Positions 34,656-46,450 are shown, counted from the stretch's first letter. The stretch: DNA of 64,000 bases from Streptococcus suis (GCA_022354845.1 CP031970.1:1178001-1242000), one strand, 5' to 3'. Notes: generated by a model from the letters alone, not told the origin. Translations and numbers: made by a program.

Positions 34656-36175
34656 CCAGAAATTCCTAGCTTTTCTTTTGCCTGACGGAAGGTTCTTATA
34701 TCAGGCACCCGATGGCCTTTCGTCAGGGCATTTCCATAGAACCTAAAATCACCATCTTGATTCGTAGCCCCAAACCGAATCCACTGGTAGGAGACTTCAT
34801 TCAGCGTAATCCGTCCAGAAGCAGTATAGACTCCTTCAGTACTGACCTCGGTGGTGAGTTCGACTTTTTGGCCATCTATATAGCAAAATAGCAACGCCTC
34901 ATCAAAATCCATTTTTAAGGAAAGCCTATAATCCAGAAATGCACATTCTGCATGAAGTTGATCACCGAAAGACAGCGTGCCAAGATTCACCTCTTCCTCA
35001 CTTCGTTGAATAAATTCAAAGTCCAGACTACTGAAACGAGTGACATAAGCATGGCACTGTCTCAGTGCAGAGTAGAGATTATTCGGAGTAAGATTTTCCA
35101 TATACACCCACGTTGCTGGATCCCCAGGTATGGATGGAATTTTCGAACTTGGATAGCGTTCCCCTTTCACCATATGAGAATCACTTCCACCTATTGCACA
35201 AATACGGTAACCTTGCGACCAGAATAAATCTGCCAACTCTACAGCTTGCTGATTGGCTAATCTTCCATTTGCATCTTCCTCTAGCTCATACGTTGGATCA
35301 TTGATAATCTCAACACAATCCAACAAGTCTAAACTTAATGTATCATGAAGCCATTTCCAAAGATATAAGAAGGGATGGTTAATTGAAAACAACCAACCAT
35401 TATCCTTGGCCTCAGCAATTAGCTCATCCAAGGCCTGCAACACATCTTCTTTTTGGTGAGCCAAAATCAGTGCATCCAACGATTCTGGCCGTTTTGTCAG
35501 TCCAAATAAATTAGCGTGACCCTGTCCTGTCGTAATTTCCATACCTGGTAAAACCATTAGGAATGTTTCAGGCCAACCAGTATGCAAAAGATTATGCTCG
35601 GTCGCAAGGTAAAAATCTAAGTTCTGCTCTGCAATGACCTTTTCTACAACCGACCGTGGCAAATCCCTCCCATCAGATAATTGGGTATGGGTATGAAAAT
35701 CCCCCTTGTACCATTTCGTCCCCCTCTGGTAGATCTTACTCGGTTCCAAAAAACTGTAGTTAAAATCCTCATCAACCCAGATTGGACCATCAATCATCTC
35801 CGTCTCATTTCTACCCTCAGAAAACTGAATTTCAATACAGGAATGAATATGGCTTCCGTCGAAATATTTTCCATATTCCTGATTGAAAATAAATTCCAAT
35901 GTCCATTGCCCAGAATTTATTTTTCCTGGAATGCCTCCAATGGTTGTATATTCTGCGGTCCCTCCTAAATAGACTGTCTTGCTACTGTGACCGAGTTGCT
36001 TTTGAAACCTTAACCGCCCATGATTGTCCCGAATCATTAAAATAACCAGCATGCTATAAGGAGTATCAATAGTATGTGTGAAACTAATTCCTGAACAATT
36101 CTGAGGAACAAAGAAGGCCCCTACTTGCTTGATTGGTACATTATCATGCAATTCAAACATTAATGTATGGCTCAT
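34652..36175 (-). CDS. PHP-domain phosphoesterase (CehA/McbA-like) with N-terminal beta domain
   Basis: 507 residues. An N-terminal beta-sandwich-like part (1-150) is followed by the PHP metal site: GDFHTHTQLSDGRDLP (HxH), ATEHNLL, INHPFLY, and GGSDSHM near 330. A C-terminal beta domain covers about 380-507. No signal peptide, so the enzyme is cytoplasmic. The family hydrolyses phosphodiesters, phosphonates or carbamate-type esters. Its place in a UgpABCE-like operon suggests hydrolysis of an imported phosphodiester. The metal residues are complete. Exact substrate unknown. Confidence 0.85.
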   Translation of the reverse strand: MSHTLMFELHDNVPIKQVGAFFVPQNCSGISFTHTIDTPYSMLVILMIRDNHGRLRFQKQLGHSSKTVYLGGTAEYTTIGGIPGKINSGQWTLEFIFNQEYGKYFDGSHIHSCIEIQFSEGRNETEMIDGPIWVDEDFNYSFLEPSKIYQRGTKWYKGDFHTHTQLSDGRDLPRSVVEKVIAEQNLDFYLATEHNLLHTGWPETFLMVLPGMEITTGQGHANLFGLTKRPESLDALILAHQKEDVLQALDELIAEAKDNGWLFSINHPFLYLWKWLHDTLSLDLLDCVEIINDPTYELEEDANGRLANQQAVELADLFWSQGYRICAIGGSDSHMVKGERYPSSKIPSIPGDPATWVYMENLTPNNLYSALRQCHAYVTRFSSLDFEFIQRSEEEVNLGTLSFGDQLHAECAFLDYRLSLKMDFDEALLFCYIDGQKVELTTEVSTEGVYTASGRITLNEVSYQWIRFGATNQDGDFRFYGNALTKGHRVPDIRTFRQAKEKLGISG

Positions 36176-36188
36176 ATATCACCCTTTC

Positions 36189-37511
36189 TTATTCATTCAA
36201 TGCCTTAACCAACACCTGTTGAGCTATTTTTTGAGCTTTGTCCAAGGCTTTTTGTGCTGGGATATTTTCTAATTCGACTTGATCTGCAGCAACAGTCAAG
36301 GCATCATAAATTGCTCCACCAGTCGGATCGATTGGAAGCACAGAACCGTGACTCGCCTGTGTAAATGGAACCAGTGCTTGAGGATGTTCCTTAACATACG
36401 AAAGATACTTTTCATTTGTAGCAATGCCCTTGTTTACTGCTACATAACCCACTTCCTTAGTCCATTGGATTTGATTTTCAATATTTGTGAAAAATTGAAT
36501 AAATTCAAATGCTCCTGCTTTTTCCTGTTCGGAGGATCTTTCTACTACACTAAATAACAAGGCATCTGCAGCTGGTGCGGATGTCGAATCCTCATCCCAT
36601 GCTGGTTGCTCCATCGCCTGGACAATATTAAAATCCAAATCAGCCTGATCACCAGATGAACCCGTATAACCACCAGCAGTATTATCCAATACATCATCAA
36701 TGGTATTGTACCAGTACTCCCAACCTTGACCACCTGAATTGACAGCCATAATTTCATCATCATGAATCCAAGTTCTAAACGATTCCCAGACGCTAACCCA
36801 TTCTTCAGAGTTAATCGTTACTGTTTTACCGTCTTCACTGAACATCTTCGCTCCATTACTTAGGGAAGCATCAATCAAGTTGTACGGTCCCCACATCGGC
36901 TCCCAGCCATATGTAAATTCTCCCGTGGCCTTAATGGCCTTAGCTGCTGTTGCCAAATCTTGCCATGTAGCAATCGAGTTTGGATCAATATTTGCCTTTT
37001 CAAATGCTGAAATATTATAATATAAAACCTGAGTTGTTCCATAAGCAGGCAGACCGAAGCGAGCACCCGACTCCGACACTCCCTGTTCTGCAAAGACTTC
37101 CAGATAATCCTCTTCCTTAACAGTCACATCTTCTGTCAGATAGGCATTCAAATCAGCCAGAAGCCCACTTTCATTCAATGTCCGTCCAGCACTTGGAGAG
37201 ATTAACACCATATCTGGTGCAGCATTACCAGCAATTCCAGCCTGCAATTTTTCGTAAGTTTCCCCATAATCTGCCTGGGTTACAGCTTTTACATAATAGG
37301 TATCTTGTGACGCATTGTACTCATCAATAATCTCTTGAACAACAGTAACAGCTGTTTTACCACCAGCATACCAGAACTCAACCTCAACCTTATTCCCCGC
37401 TTCTGAACCAGCAGAAGACTGCGAGTTGGTAGAGGAATTTGTCCCACATGCGGACAAAACAGATGAAGCAACAGTTGTCATTAATAATATGGACGCAATT
37501 TTCTTTTTCAT
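36189..37511 (-). CDS. Extracellular solute-binding lipoprotein (UgpB-like)
   Basis: 440 residues. A lipoprotein signal peptide with lipobox VLSACG (cysteine at about 22) anchors it on the cell surface, followed by an STNSQSSAGSE linker. The mature part is a family 1 solute-binding protein (VEFWYAGGKTAVTVVQEIIDEYN at the start of the first lobe). UgpB-type members bind glycerol-3-phosphate or glycerophosphodiesters, and other members of the family bind sugars. The operon's phosphoesterase and phosphatase favour the first. It lies 13 bases upstream of the PHP gene. Confidence 0.9.
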   Translation of the reverse strand: MKKKIASILLMTTVASSVLSACGTNSSTNSQSSAGSEAGNKVEVEFWYAGGKTAVTVVQEIIDEYNASQDTYYVKAVTQADYGETYEKLQAGIAGNAAPDMVLISPSAGRTLNESGLLADLNAYLTEDVTVKEEDYLEVFAEQGVSESGARFGLPAYGTTQVLYYNISAFEKANIDPNSIATWQDLATAAKAIKATGEFTYGWEPMWGPYNLIDASLSNGAKMFSEDGKTVTINSEEWVSVWESFRTWIHDDEIMAVNSGGQGWEYWYNTIDDVLDNTAGGYTGSSGDQADLDFNIVQAMEQPAWDEDSTSAPAADALLFSVVERSSEQEKAGAFEFIQFFTNIENQIQWTKEVGYVAVNKGIATNEKYLSYVKEHPQALVPFTQASHGSVLPIDPTGGAIYDALTVAADQVELENIPAQKALDKAQKIAQQVLVKALNE

Positions 37512-37545
37512 AATAATTCCTTTGTTCTATTTCTTAATAAGGCTA

Positions 37546-38397
37546 TTAGCCCTTAACGCCAGTTTCTCCGCCAATCCCGTTGATGAACCATTTTTGCGTA
37601 GAAGCAAAAATTATCAAAATTGGTATAACAATAACGCTAGAAGCAGCCATCACTTTTGCCCACTCAGTTCCATAGGCACCGCCCTCTATAAAGAAGCGTC
37701 TCAACCCTTGTGAAACCAAGTATTTACTCGGATCATTTGTAATCAATGATGGCCACATATAGCTATTGTAAGCAGAGATAAAACTCATTAAAGCAAATGT
37801 TATAAAAGATGACTTTGTAACAGGACAGACAATCTCCCATAAGATTCTGAAATGTTTTGCCCCATCCATTCTAGCAGCCTCAACCAAAGCTTTTGGTACC
37901 TGCATGAAGGCTTGACGGAGTAAAAATATCCCAAAAATGCTTATCGTACTTGAGATAATTAGACCTGTAAATGTATTCAACATTCCCCCTTTTGATAAAA
38001 TAATATAACTAGGAATATAAGTTGCTGCCACAGGTAGCATATAAGTTCCCATCACGACAACAAATATAAATTTCTGTCCTCGGAAGGATAAAAATACTAA
38101 GGCGTAGGCCAACATGGCGCCAGTTAATACTTGAAGAAATACAATTAACAGAGAGGTCCATAGGCTGTTGAGTATGTAGGTCAGAATGGGCGAATTAAAT
38201 AAAATTTCCAGATAATTTGTTATTTGCGGTACTGCTGGAAAAAATTGACTACCATCTAGCACCTCTGACTTGGTTTTTAAGGAGCTAACCACCATCCATA
38301 GAAACGGAAATACGGTATATAGCGAAATGGCGGTCAAAAGTAGGAAACTAATTCCTTGCTTCAGATAGTTTATATATGACTGATACCTTGTCTGCAT
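37546..38397 (-). CDS. ABC importer permease (UgpE/MalG-like)
   Basis: 283 residues, six membrane helices. The EAA loop is VPKALVEAARMDGAKHFRILWEIVCPVTKS (about 175-205), where the ATPase docks. The N-terminus has a short cytoplasmic stretch and then SLYTVFPFLWMVVSSLK, typical of MalG-type permeases. It forms the channel with the UgpA-like permease encoded just upstream. RBS and spacing (nine bases after the partner) support one operon. Confidence 0.92.
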   Translation of the reverse strand: MQTRYQSYINYLKQGISFLLLTAISLYTVFPFLWMVVSSLKTKSEVLDGSQFFPAVPQITNYLEILFNSPILTYILNSLWTSLLIVFLQVLTGAMLAYALVFLSFRGQKFIFVVVMGTYMLPVAATYIPSYIILSKGGMLNTFTGLIISSTISIFGIFLLRQAFMQVPKALVEAARMDGAKHFRILWEIVCPVTKSSFITFALMSFISAYNSYMWPSLITNDPSKYLVSQGLRRFFIEGGAYGTEWAKVMAASSVIVIPILIIFASTQKWFINGIGGETGVKG

Positions 38398-38406
38398 TTC
38401 GTCCCC

Positions 38407-39294
38407 CTAGTAATGAACCCATTTTTTGGAAGTGAAAAACTGAATATACGATAATACTACAGTTATAACTACCATAACAAGTGCGACTGCTGTCGCCTGA
38501 CCCATCTTAAATTCTTCGAAACCTAATTGATAATACAAATATAATAAGGTTCTTGTACTCCCCGATGGACCACCTTGAGTTAAAATTTGAATCTGATCAT
38601 AAGCTTGCAAAGAGTTTACCGTTGTAATAATCATCAAAAAGAAGGTTGTGGGCGAAATACAGGGTAGGGTCATATCAATAAAACGCCTCCAGGACTTGGC
38701 CCCATCTAAGCTACTAGCTTCATAGATTTCCTGCGGTACTTTTTCTAACGCAGATAAGTAAAAAATCATTGCGTAGCCCAAGCTTTTCCAAACTGTTACA
38801 ATAATCACTGACAACATAGCAGTATCAGAACTCGCTATCCAATCCAATCCTGGCGAACCAAAAAATCCTAAAATCAGATTAGCAAATCCATCTTTCGGCT
38901 GGAATATCCATGTCCATACAATAGAAATAGCAACCGTTGGGGTAACCCATGGTGAGAATAATACAAACTTGAAAAATGAATTTCCTTTAAATGGCTTCTG
39001 AAGTAATAAGGCCAGTAAGAGTCCGCCCATTAGAGTCGGTAATACTGTTCCAACCGTGAAAAGAAGCGTATGTTTTAAGGCCTCATAAAATCGACTGTCA
39101 CTGAATAAATCTCGGTAGTTCTCCCAATAAATAACATTATAATCAGGAGTCATAAAATTCCAGTTGGTAAAACTTAACCACAGTGATCGAACAATCGGGT
39201 AAATCCAAAAAACAAACAATGGAATCATTGCTGGCAAAGTGAACAATAGAACGATGCCAAGAGATTTAAATTTATCAACAGCTATTTGCTTCAT
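38407..39294 (-). CDS. ABC importer permease (UgpA/MalF-like)
   Basis: 295 residues, six membrane helices. The EAA loop is VPQEIYEASSLDGAKSWRRFIDMTLPCISPT (about 195-225). PIVRSLWLSFTNWNF near the N-terminus is typical of UgpA-like permeases. It is the first permease of the operon and starts only six bases after the SMR gene. Together with the UgpE-like partner, the ATPase and the lipoprotein, a complete importer is present. Confidence 0.92.
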   Translation of the reverse strand: MKQIAVDKFKSLGIVLLFTLPAMIPLFVFWIYPIVRSLWLSFTNWNFMTPDYNVIYWENYRDLFSDSRFYEALKHTLLFTVGTVLPTLMGGLLLALLLQKPFKGNSFFKFVLFSPWVTPTVAISIVWTWIFQPKDGFANLILGFFGSPGLDWIASSDTAMLSVIIVTVWKSLGYAMIFYLSALEKVPQEIYEASSLDGAKSWRRFIDMTLPCISPTTFFLMIITTVNSLQAYDQIQILTQGGPSGSTRTLLYLYYQLGFEEFKMGQATAVALVMVVITVVLSYIQFFTSKKWVHY

Positions 39295-39300
39295 AGATTA

Positions 39301-39618
39301 TCAATACCCTCCTAAGTTAACCAAGATGGTTCCAAGTAAAATCAAAGCAACGCCACTTAAGCTAGGCCAAGATACATGTTCCCTATAGATACTGTAAGAG
39401 ACTATGGTCGTTACAAGTATACCTATGCCACACCACAAGGCGTATGCCACTCCTAGATTAAGTGAAAGAATCGACTTGGAAAAAGTATAATGACACACAA
39501 CATAAGCAATTCCACAAATAAGTGATGGTACTAAATTTGTAAATCCCTTAGTCTCCCGTAAATAAGATGTAGCAAACAGTTCTGCTATAATAGATATGAC
39601 CAGATAAACAAAATTCAT
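39301..39618 (-). CDS. Small multidrug resistance (SMR) family exporter, EmrE/QacC-like
   Basis: 105 residues from MNFVYLVISI; GAAAGGAGC precedes this ATG, five codons inside the longer frame. Four membrane helices. The proton- and drug-binding glutamate is in ISIIAELFATSYLRETKGF (E13 or so), and AYALWCGIG and the C-terminal GVALILLGTILVNL fit EmrE-type rather than the guanidinium exporter type. First gene of the island operon. EmrE-type proteins expel quaternary amines, including choline and betaine, which may explain its company here. Confidence 0.9.
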   Translation of the reverse strand: MNFVYLVISIIAELFATSYLRETKGFTNLVPSLICGIAYVVCHYTFSKSILSLNLGVAYALWCGIGILVTTIVSYSIYREHVSWPSLSGVALILLGTILVNLGGY

Positions 39619-39633
39619 ATATGCTCCTTTCAA

Positions 39634-40381
39634 TAAACATACTCACATTCTACCGAACATTTGTGAATCAACTATGGGAATCAGGTAAATTTCTTGTAAA
39701 TCACAAAAATTTTAAAGTAATCTGATAAAAAATTTACATTCCCTGAAATTTTTATCTCTAAGTGTCACTATTCAGTAAAACAATATAAGAGTCTGTATTC
39801 ACAGTTGGCACTTCCATCTAAGGTTAATTTTAAGCTACTCACCGTTCGTTTTTTTAAAAAATACAGTCACTATTCCCTCAAAAAACAGCCTTGAGGAGCG
39901 AAAAACTATTCCTTACATCAAGTACTTTACTTGAAAATATAGGTTCCAATACTCACACGAAATCAAAACAAACTCTCTGCTACTGACCTGGATTATTAGC
40001 AAAAAAGTCCTCTCATTCTGCATTTTTGATGTATCGGAGTAGAATATTCCTGCATAGTAAAAAGCCTCAAAATCATAGATTTTGAAGCTTTTTTGCAACT
40101 ATTTTAGCTTTAGGGCAAGCAGCGTGTGAAGTATTATCACACTCGTCTGTCTTATCTGTTATTCTCCATATATTCGGCCTATAAGTTCTAAAAAAGATAG
40201 GAGACTAACACACCACTACTCTTAAACTTTTACAGCCGCAACTGATTTTCTACAGATAATACATCATAAAAAGAGCGATGTGAGACTAAACTTATGCCCA
40301 ATCCCATTCACTCTTCGACTTATAAAATACTATTTTTCCTAAGTTCGCTCACGGATGGAACAAGGTCCAATCCCATAGGTC
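39634..40381. other. 750-base non-coding region at the atpC side of the island
   Basis: It holds the promoter region of the SMR operon near 39640-39740, a partial inverted repeat (GGGAATCAGGTAAATTT at about 39675 against AAATTTACATTCCCTGA at about 39730) that could be an operator, a terminator at 40063-40090, and the atpC-downstream homology at 40350-40380. A 61-codon frame at 39913-40098 overlaps the terminator and is not credible. Nothing else was found. Confidence 0.45.
40061..40092. terminator. Strong bidirectional hairpin in the island flank
   Basis: AAGCCTCAAAATC-ATA-GATTTTGAAGCTT with TTTTT on both sides. On the minus strand it could stop atp-operon read-through into the island. Confidence 0.7.
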
Positions 40382-40798
40382 TTAACGTTTCCCAACACGG
40401 ATACGATTGATTGCGCGTTGAAGTGCAACTGCAGCCCGTTTTTCCATATCAATATTCCGAGCGTTCTGAGCTTCTTCTAATTTACGCTCCGCTCTCAATT
40501 TGGCCCGTTCTGCTCGACTAATATCAATGTCTCGTTCCCTCTCAGCAGAATCAGAGACAATTGTTATCAAATCTTTGTTGATTTCGATGATACCACCATT
40601 GACTGCAATCCAATCCACGTGGTTTTCATCATCAACACGTCGTACTTTCATCTCATCAATTTCTAAAACAGCAATCAATTCTAAGTGACCTGGATAAATC
40701 CCCAATTCTCCCTCTTTGGTTTTAACCAAAACAAAGGCTGCATGGTGATCATATTTTATTCCATCTGGTGTCACTACTTGAACAGTCATATGTGCCAT
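40382..40798 (-). CDS. atpC: F1Fo ATP synthase epsilon subunit
   Basis: 138 residues. An N-terminal beta sandwich (about 1-85, [35 protein letters not shown]) is followed by a C-terminal two-helix hairpin that can inhibit the rotor. Last gene of the atp operon. Its last codons ([11 protein letters not shown]) are duplicated at 32687-32737, so this 3' end may have been supplied by the island. The reading frame is nonetheless intact. Ten bases separate it from atpD. Confidence 0.96.
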   Translation of the reverse strand: MAHMTVQVVTPDGIKYDHHAAFVLVKTKEGELGIYPGHLELIAVLEIDEMKVRRVDDENHVDWIAVNGGIIEINKDLITIVSDSAERERDIDISRAERAKLRAERKLEEAQNARNIDMEKRAAVALQRAINRIRVGKR

Positions 40799-40807
40799 AT
40801 GCCACCT

Positions 40808-42235
<1,428 letters not shown>

Positions 42236-43114
42236 CTACTCAAGAGCTGATGCGCCGGCAACAATCTCAGTGATTTCCTGAGTAATAGCAGCCTGACGTG
42301 CCCTATTGTATTGAATTGTTAAATCCGAAATAACATTCTTCGCATTATCTGTCGCAGTCTGCATCGCAGTCATACCAGCAGCATTTTCAGCAGTCTTAGC
42401 ATCCAAAAGTGCCCCGTAAATGGTTGATTCTGCGTATTGAGTCAACAATTGGTCCAATATCATTTCACGATTTGGTTCCAATTCAAATGTCGCCGTATAG
42501 CCATCTACTTCATTGTGGTCTAAATCTTCAACAGGAAGCATTTGCTGTACACGTACCTGGCTAGTCAAACTATTTACATGATGATTGTAACAAACATAAA
42601 GTTCATCAAACAGCTCATTTTTATACATTTCTACAGATTTAGAAATGATTTTTTGGACTTCTTCAAAGCTAGGGTTATCAGCAATTCCACGCAATTCAAA
42701 CACAGGGTTGATACCACGTGCACGGAAAAAATCAGCACCCATCCCCCCAATAGCAATAATCTCAAACTCTCCATTTGACTGATGGTCCTGATCAATCATT
42801 TCCATAACAGCTTTTAAAATACTAGAATTATAAGAACCTTTTAAGCCGCTATCTGAGGTGATGACAATATAACCCACTTTTTGAATAGGACGTCGAATGA
42901 GCATCGGATTACTAGTATCTGATGTCATTAGTTCACCACGTAACAAATCCGTCGTAATTGCCCGAACTTTACTAGCATAAATCTGAAATGATTTCGCCAA
43001 CTGCTCTGATTTCGCCAACTTTGATGCAGAAACCATCTGCATGGCACCTGTGATTTGACTGGTTTTCTTGGTTGATGCTATTCTTGATTTAATTTCATTA
43101 AGAGAACCTGCCAT
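42236..43114 (-). CDS. atpG: F1Fo ATP synthase gamma subunit
   Basis: 292 residues. The rotor shaft is built from the N-terminal helix ([29 protein letters not shown]) and the C-terminal helix ([29 protein letters not shown]), both strongly conserved, around a Rossmann-like domain ([18 protein letters not shown]). It sits between atpA and atpD with short gaps of 11 and 21 bases. Confidence 0.97.
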   Translation of the reverse strand: MAGSLNEIKSRIASTKKTSQITGAMQMVSASKLAKSEQLAKSFQIYASKVRAITTDLLRGELMTSDTSNPMLIRRPIQKVGYIVITSDSGLKGSYNSSILKAVMEMIDQDHQSNGEFEIIAIGGMGADFFRARGINPVFELRGIADNPSFEEVQKIISKSVEMYKNELFDELYVCYNHHVNSLTSQVRVQQMLPVEDLDHNEVDGYTATFELEPNREMILDQLLTQYAESTIYGALLDAKTAENAAGMTAMQTATDNAKNVISDLTIQYNRARQAAITQEITEIVAGASALE

Positions 43115-43125
43115 CCTATACTCCT

Positions 43126-44628
43126 TTATTTAAAGATTGATTGGTCTTTGAATGTTTGGATAGCAGTATTCAACTCATCCGTATCTGGAAGATCTTTCGT
43201 TGTACGAATGACATCCAAAAGATTATCATAGTGCAAATCAAAGTATGCATACAACTCTTCTTCAAATGCTAAAATATCATTAATCGGAACTGAATCCAAA
43301 TATCCATTTGTCAAAGCATACAAAATCAAAACCTGTTTTTCAACTGGAAGTGGTTTGTGCAATGGTTGTTTCAAAACTTCCACTGTACGTCTACCACGAT
43401 TGAGTTTTGCTTGTGTTGCTGCATCCAAATCAGAACCAAATTGCGTAAATGCTTCCAATTCACGATAAGAAGCCAAATCGATACGAAGGGTACCAGCAAC
43501 CTTTTTCATGGCCTTAATTTGGGCGGAACCACCAACACGTGATACAGAAGATCCGGCATCAATCGCTGGACGAATACCAGAGTAAAACAAATCGTCTTTT
43601 AAGAAAATTTGTCCATCTGTAATGGAAATCACGTTGGTTGCAATATAAGCAGAGATATCACCAGCTTGTGTTTCAATAAATGGCAAGGCTGTAATGGAAC
43701 CTCCGCCCAATTCATCAGAAACTTTTGCGGAACGTTCCAATAAACGACTGTGCAAGTAGAATACATCCCCTGGATATGCTTCACGACCTGGAGGACGGCG
43801 AAGCAAGAGAGACAATTCTCGATATGCTACCGCTTGTTTTGATAAATCATCGTAGACAATCAAAACATGTTTGCCTTCATACATAAATTCTTCCGCCATT
43901 GCTACCCCAGCATAAGGTGCTAAGAAAAGTAATGGGGATGGTTGTGAAGCAGATGCTGTCACAACAATAGTATAATCTAACGCGCCATATTGTCGAAGTA
44001 TTTCTACTTGAGTACGAACTGTAGATTCTTTTTGACCGATTGCTACATAGATACAAATCATATCTTGACCTTTTTGGTTCAAGATTGCATCAATAGCTAC
44101 AGAAGTTTTACCTGTTTGACGGTCACCGATAATCAATTCACGTTGTCCACGACCAATTGGTACCAAGGCATCAATCGCTTTCAGACCAGTTTGAAGGGGT
44201 TCATTTACTGATTTACGTTGCATAACACCTGGTGCAGGGTATTCAATCGGACGAGTTTTGCTTGTACGAATTTCGCCCAATCCATCGACTGGTTGTCCCA
44301 AAGGATTAATGACACGACCAATCAACCCAGACCCAACTGGTACTTCCATGATTTTTCCTGTACGACGAACAACAGAACCCTCACGAATATCTGAAAATCC
44401 GCCAAGAATGATGATACCGATGTCATTTGTCTCCAGGTTCTGAGCCATACCAATGGTGCCATTTTCAAAGATTAACAGCTCTCCACTCATGGCATTATCA
44501 AGACCTTGCGCACGTGCAATACCATCACCAATGTAGGTAACTACACCAGTCTCTGTATAATCAAAGTCAGGTTGAAACTCTTCGATTTGTTGTTTTAGTA
44601 AAGCGCTAATTTCTTGTGCATTTATCAA
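43126..44628 (-). CDS. atpA: F1Fo ATP synthase alpha subunit
   Basis: 500 residues, the non-catalytic nucleotide-binding subunit. Walker A is GDRQTGKT (168-175), and the signature [17 protein letters not shown] includes the arginine that completes the catalytic site of the beta subunit. The N-terminal beta barrel starts after about residue 25. Normal length. It lies 14 bases after atpH. Confidence 0.98.
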   Translation of the reverse strand: MINAQEISALLKQQIEEFQPDFDYTETGVVTYIGDGIARAQGLDNAMSGELLIFENGTIGMAQNLETNDIGIIILGGFSDIREGSVVRRTGKIMEVPVGSGLIGRVINPLGQPVDGLGEIRTSKTRPIEYPAPGVMQRKSVNEPLQTGLKAIDALVPIGRGQRELIIGDRQTGKTSVAIDAILNQKGQDMICIYVAIGQKESTVRTQVEILRQYGALDYTIVVTASASQPSPLLFLAPYAGVAMAEEFMYEGKHVLIVYDDLSKQAVAYRELSLLLRRPPGREAYPGDVFYLHSRLLERSAKVSDELGGGSITALPFIETQAGDISAYIATNVISITDGQIFLKDDLFYSGIRPAIDAGSSVSRVGGSAQIKAMKKVAGTLRIDLASYRELEAFTQFGSDLDAATQAKLNRGRRTVEVLKQPLHKPLPVEKQVLILYALTNGYLDSVPINDILAFEEELYAYFDLHYDNLLDVIRTTKDLPDTDELNTAIQTFKDQSIFK

Positions 44629-44642
44629 AAGAACACCACTTT

Positions 44643-45176
44643 CTATAGTTTTTTTCTAACATCCTTTAATTGTGTACGAACACTTGCATCAATTACTTTA
44701 TGGTTAATGGTCAAAACAAAACCACCTAATAATGAAGCATCCTGTTCTTCAACAATATTACGGACACGCAAACCAAACCGTTCCTCGACTAATTGACGTA
44801 AACGAGATTTTTGTTGTTCCGTTAATGGATAAACTGATGCAATATGTGCATCAAACTCATTTTTTAATTTACTGATTTGAAGTTGAGCGCGTTCAAGAGT
44901 TTCCAGAAGTAAATCTGCATGTCCATCTCGAATCACATCTTCTATTAAATCATTGATTTGCCAATAACTAGATTGACGAACAGTGCGTACAAAAGCTGCT
45001 TTTTCTTCTCTTGAAACTGTAGCCGACAATAAGATACGGTTCAATTTACTATCATGAATGATAGTTATCAACTCAGAAATCTGATCATACATGTTCCAAA
45101 TTTCTGAACTTTCACTGATATTTTCAACAAATGATAGAGCATGTTTTTGCACGATGGCATTTTCTCTAGCGTTCAT
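44643..45176 (-). CDS. atpH: F1Fo ATP synthase delta subunit
   Basis: 177 residues. A six-helix N-terminal domain binds the alpha subunits, and the C-terminal part ([23 protein letters not shown], then [25 protein letters not shown]) is the conserved delta signature that contacts the b subunits. It begins immediately after the atpF stop, so translation is coupled. Confidence 0.96.
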   Translation of the reverse strand: MNARENAIVQKHALSFVENISESSEIWNMYDQISELITIIHDSKLNRILLSATVSREEKAAFVRTVRQSSYWQINDLIEDVIRDGHADLLLETLERAQLQISKLKNEFDAHIASVYPLTEQQKSRLRQLVEERFGLRVRNIVEEQDASLLGGFVLTINHKVIDASVRTQLKDVRKKL

Positions 45177-45683
45177 CTACTTGTCTCCTAATTTGTCCAA
45201 ATACCGATCAATCAAATTGCTGTGTGCCTGTTGATCCAAATCTTCAAAAATAATTTTTCCTGCAATATCTACTGCCAAATTAGCAACTTGAACGCGAAGT
45301 GTTTCTTGAACCTCACGTTTTTCAGATTCAATTTCCATTTGTGCTTTTGTTTTCAAGCCTTGCACTTCAACTTCAGCCTGTTCAAGAATTCGTTTTTTCT
45401 CCAATTTAGCACGTTCTACTGCGTCTTGAATGATTTTTTGTCCTTCAATACGACCTTGCACTAATTCATCTTCTCGTTGTTTCACAAGGTCAGCTGCAAC
45501 TGCTAATTTTTCTTCAGCCGCATCAATATCACCTGCAATCTTATTTTCACGTTCTTCAAAAATTCCAGTAATTTTATTCCAAGCGAATACACGAATTAAA
45601 ATAATTAAAACTGCAAAAGATGCTGTAACGAGGATAAAATTTCCTAGTACAGTACTTGCCTGCATTGTAATTTGTGTCGTCAT
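45177..45683 (-). CDS. atpF: F1Fo ATP synthase subunit b
   Basis: 168 residues. One N-terminal membrane helix (about 11-30, GNFILVTASFAVLIILIRVFAW) is followed by a long charged coiled coil (about 35-140), which forms the stator stalk, and a short delta-binding end. ERENKIAGDIDAAEEKLAVAADLVKQRE is typical. 15 bases after atpB. Confidence 0.96.
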   Translation of the reverse strand: MTTQITMQASTVLGNFILVTASFAVLIILIRVFAWNKITGIFEERENKIAGDIDAAEEKLAVAADLVKQREDELVQGRIEGQKIIQDAVERAKLEKKRILEQAEVEVQGLKTKAQMEIESEKREVQETLRVQVANLAVDIAGKIIFEDLDQQAHSNLIDRYLDKLGDK

Positions 45684-45697
45684 TATTTATCCCTCTC

Positions 45698-46414
45698 TTA
45701 CTCACTCTCTCCATTGATTTTCTTGTTCAGATACATAGATACCAACATAACAAATACATAACTCTGTAAACATGAAATAAATACAGAGAAGCCTGTCCAA
45801 ACAATGTTTAGAACAAAGGCTATTGGGTATGCAAATGCATTTTGTTGAGATAATTGTAGAAGAAGAGAAACAAGCACTTCACCGGCATAAATATTACCAT
45901 ATAAACGAAGAGCAAGCGACACAAGATTGGTCACTTCTTCCAAAATATTCATTGGAGCCATCGCCCAAGGTGTAACAAAAGATTTAAAGTATTCTTTAAA
46001 GCCACGACGGCGAATCCCTTCAAAATGACAAAAAAGTATTGCTATACCAGCAAGACCAAAGTCGTATGCCATATTAGCCGTTGGAGAAGTCCACAAATTT
46101 TGTCCCTCTGGTGTTTCCAACTTCGTCATTAGTCCCAAATTATTGGCAAGCAAAAGAAAAGTGAAAACTGTAAAGAAAAACAAAGAATAGCGCTTTGCTT
46201 CCTCATCACCAAGGTTTCCTTTTGTAAATTTGACCGTTAGTTCGTAAACATATTCCAAAACATTTTGTTTTCCTTTTGGCTTAAGTTCCATCCGACGACT
46301 AGCCCAAAACACAAGTAAGAAAATAACCGAAATGATAATGACTGAAACCAATACCATGGTCAGGTCAAAGGTTACGGGACCAAGGGTAAGGGTTGGACTT
46401 AAAGTTTCTTCCAA
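45698..46414 (-). CDS. atpB: F1Fo ATP synthase subunit a
   Basis: 238 residues, five to six membrane helices. The essential arginine of the proton half-channels is in [16 protein letters not shown] (about 175-190), and the conserved final helices read [16 protein letters not shown]. It forms the stator channel against the c-ring. Normal streptococcal length, shorter than E. coli. 37 bases after atpE. Confidence 0.97.
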   Translation of the reverse strand: MEETLSPTLTLGPVTFDLTMVLVSVIIISVIFLLVFWASRRMELKPKGKQNVLEYVYELTVKFTKGNLGDEEAKRYSLFFFTVFTFLLLANNLGLMTKLETPEGQNLWTSPTANMAYDFGLAGIAILFCHFEGIRRRGFKEYFKSFVTPWAMAPMNILEEVTNLVSLALRLYGNIYAGEVLVSLLLQLSQQNAFAYPIAFVLNIVWTGFSVFISCLQSYVFVMLVSMYLNKKINGESE

Positions 46415-46450
46415 TTGAGGTTCCCCCCTTTTCTATTTCTCTATTTTCTA

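Larger units (their letters stand above)
32738..40381. mobile_element. Genomic island inserted at the 3' end of atpC
   Basis: A 7.6-kb segment between the intact atpC and the orphan atpC 3' end. It carries the SMR-permease-permease-binding protein-PHP-HAD-ATPase operon plus 750 bases of non-coding DNA. There is no integrase inside, so it either lost one or came by recombination between atpC ends. The borders are an inference from the duplicated sequence. Confidence 0.65.

Noticed and set aside
39913..40098. 61-codon minus-strand frame in the island flank
   Set aside because: It begins inside a strong terminator hairpin, lacks an RBS, and has no recognisable content.
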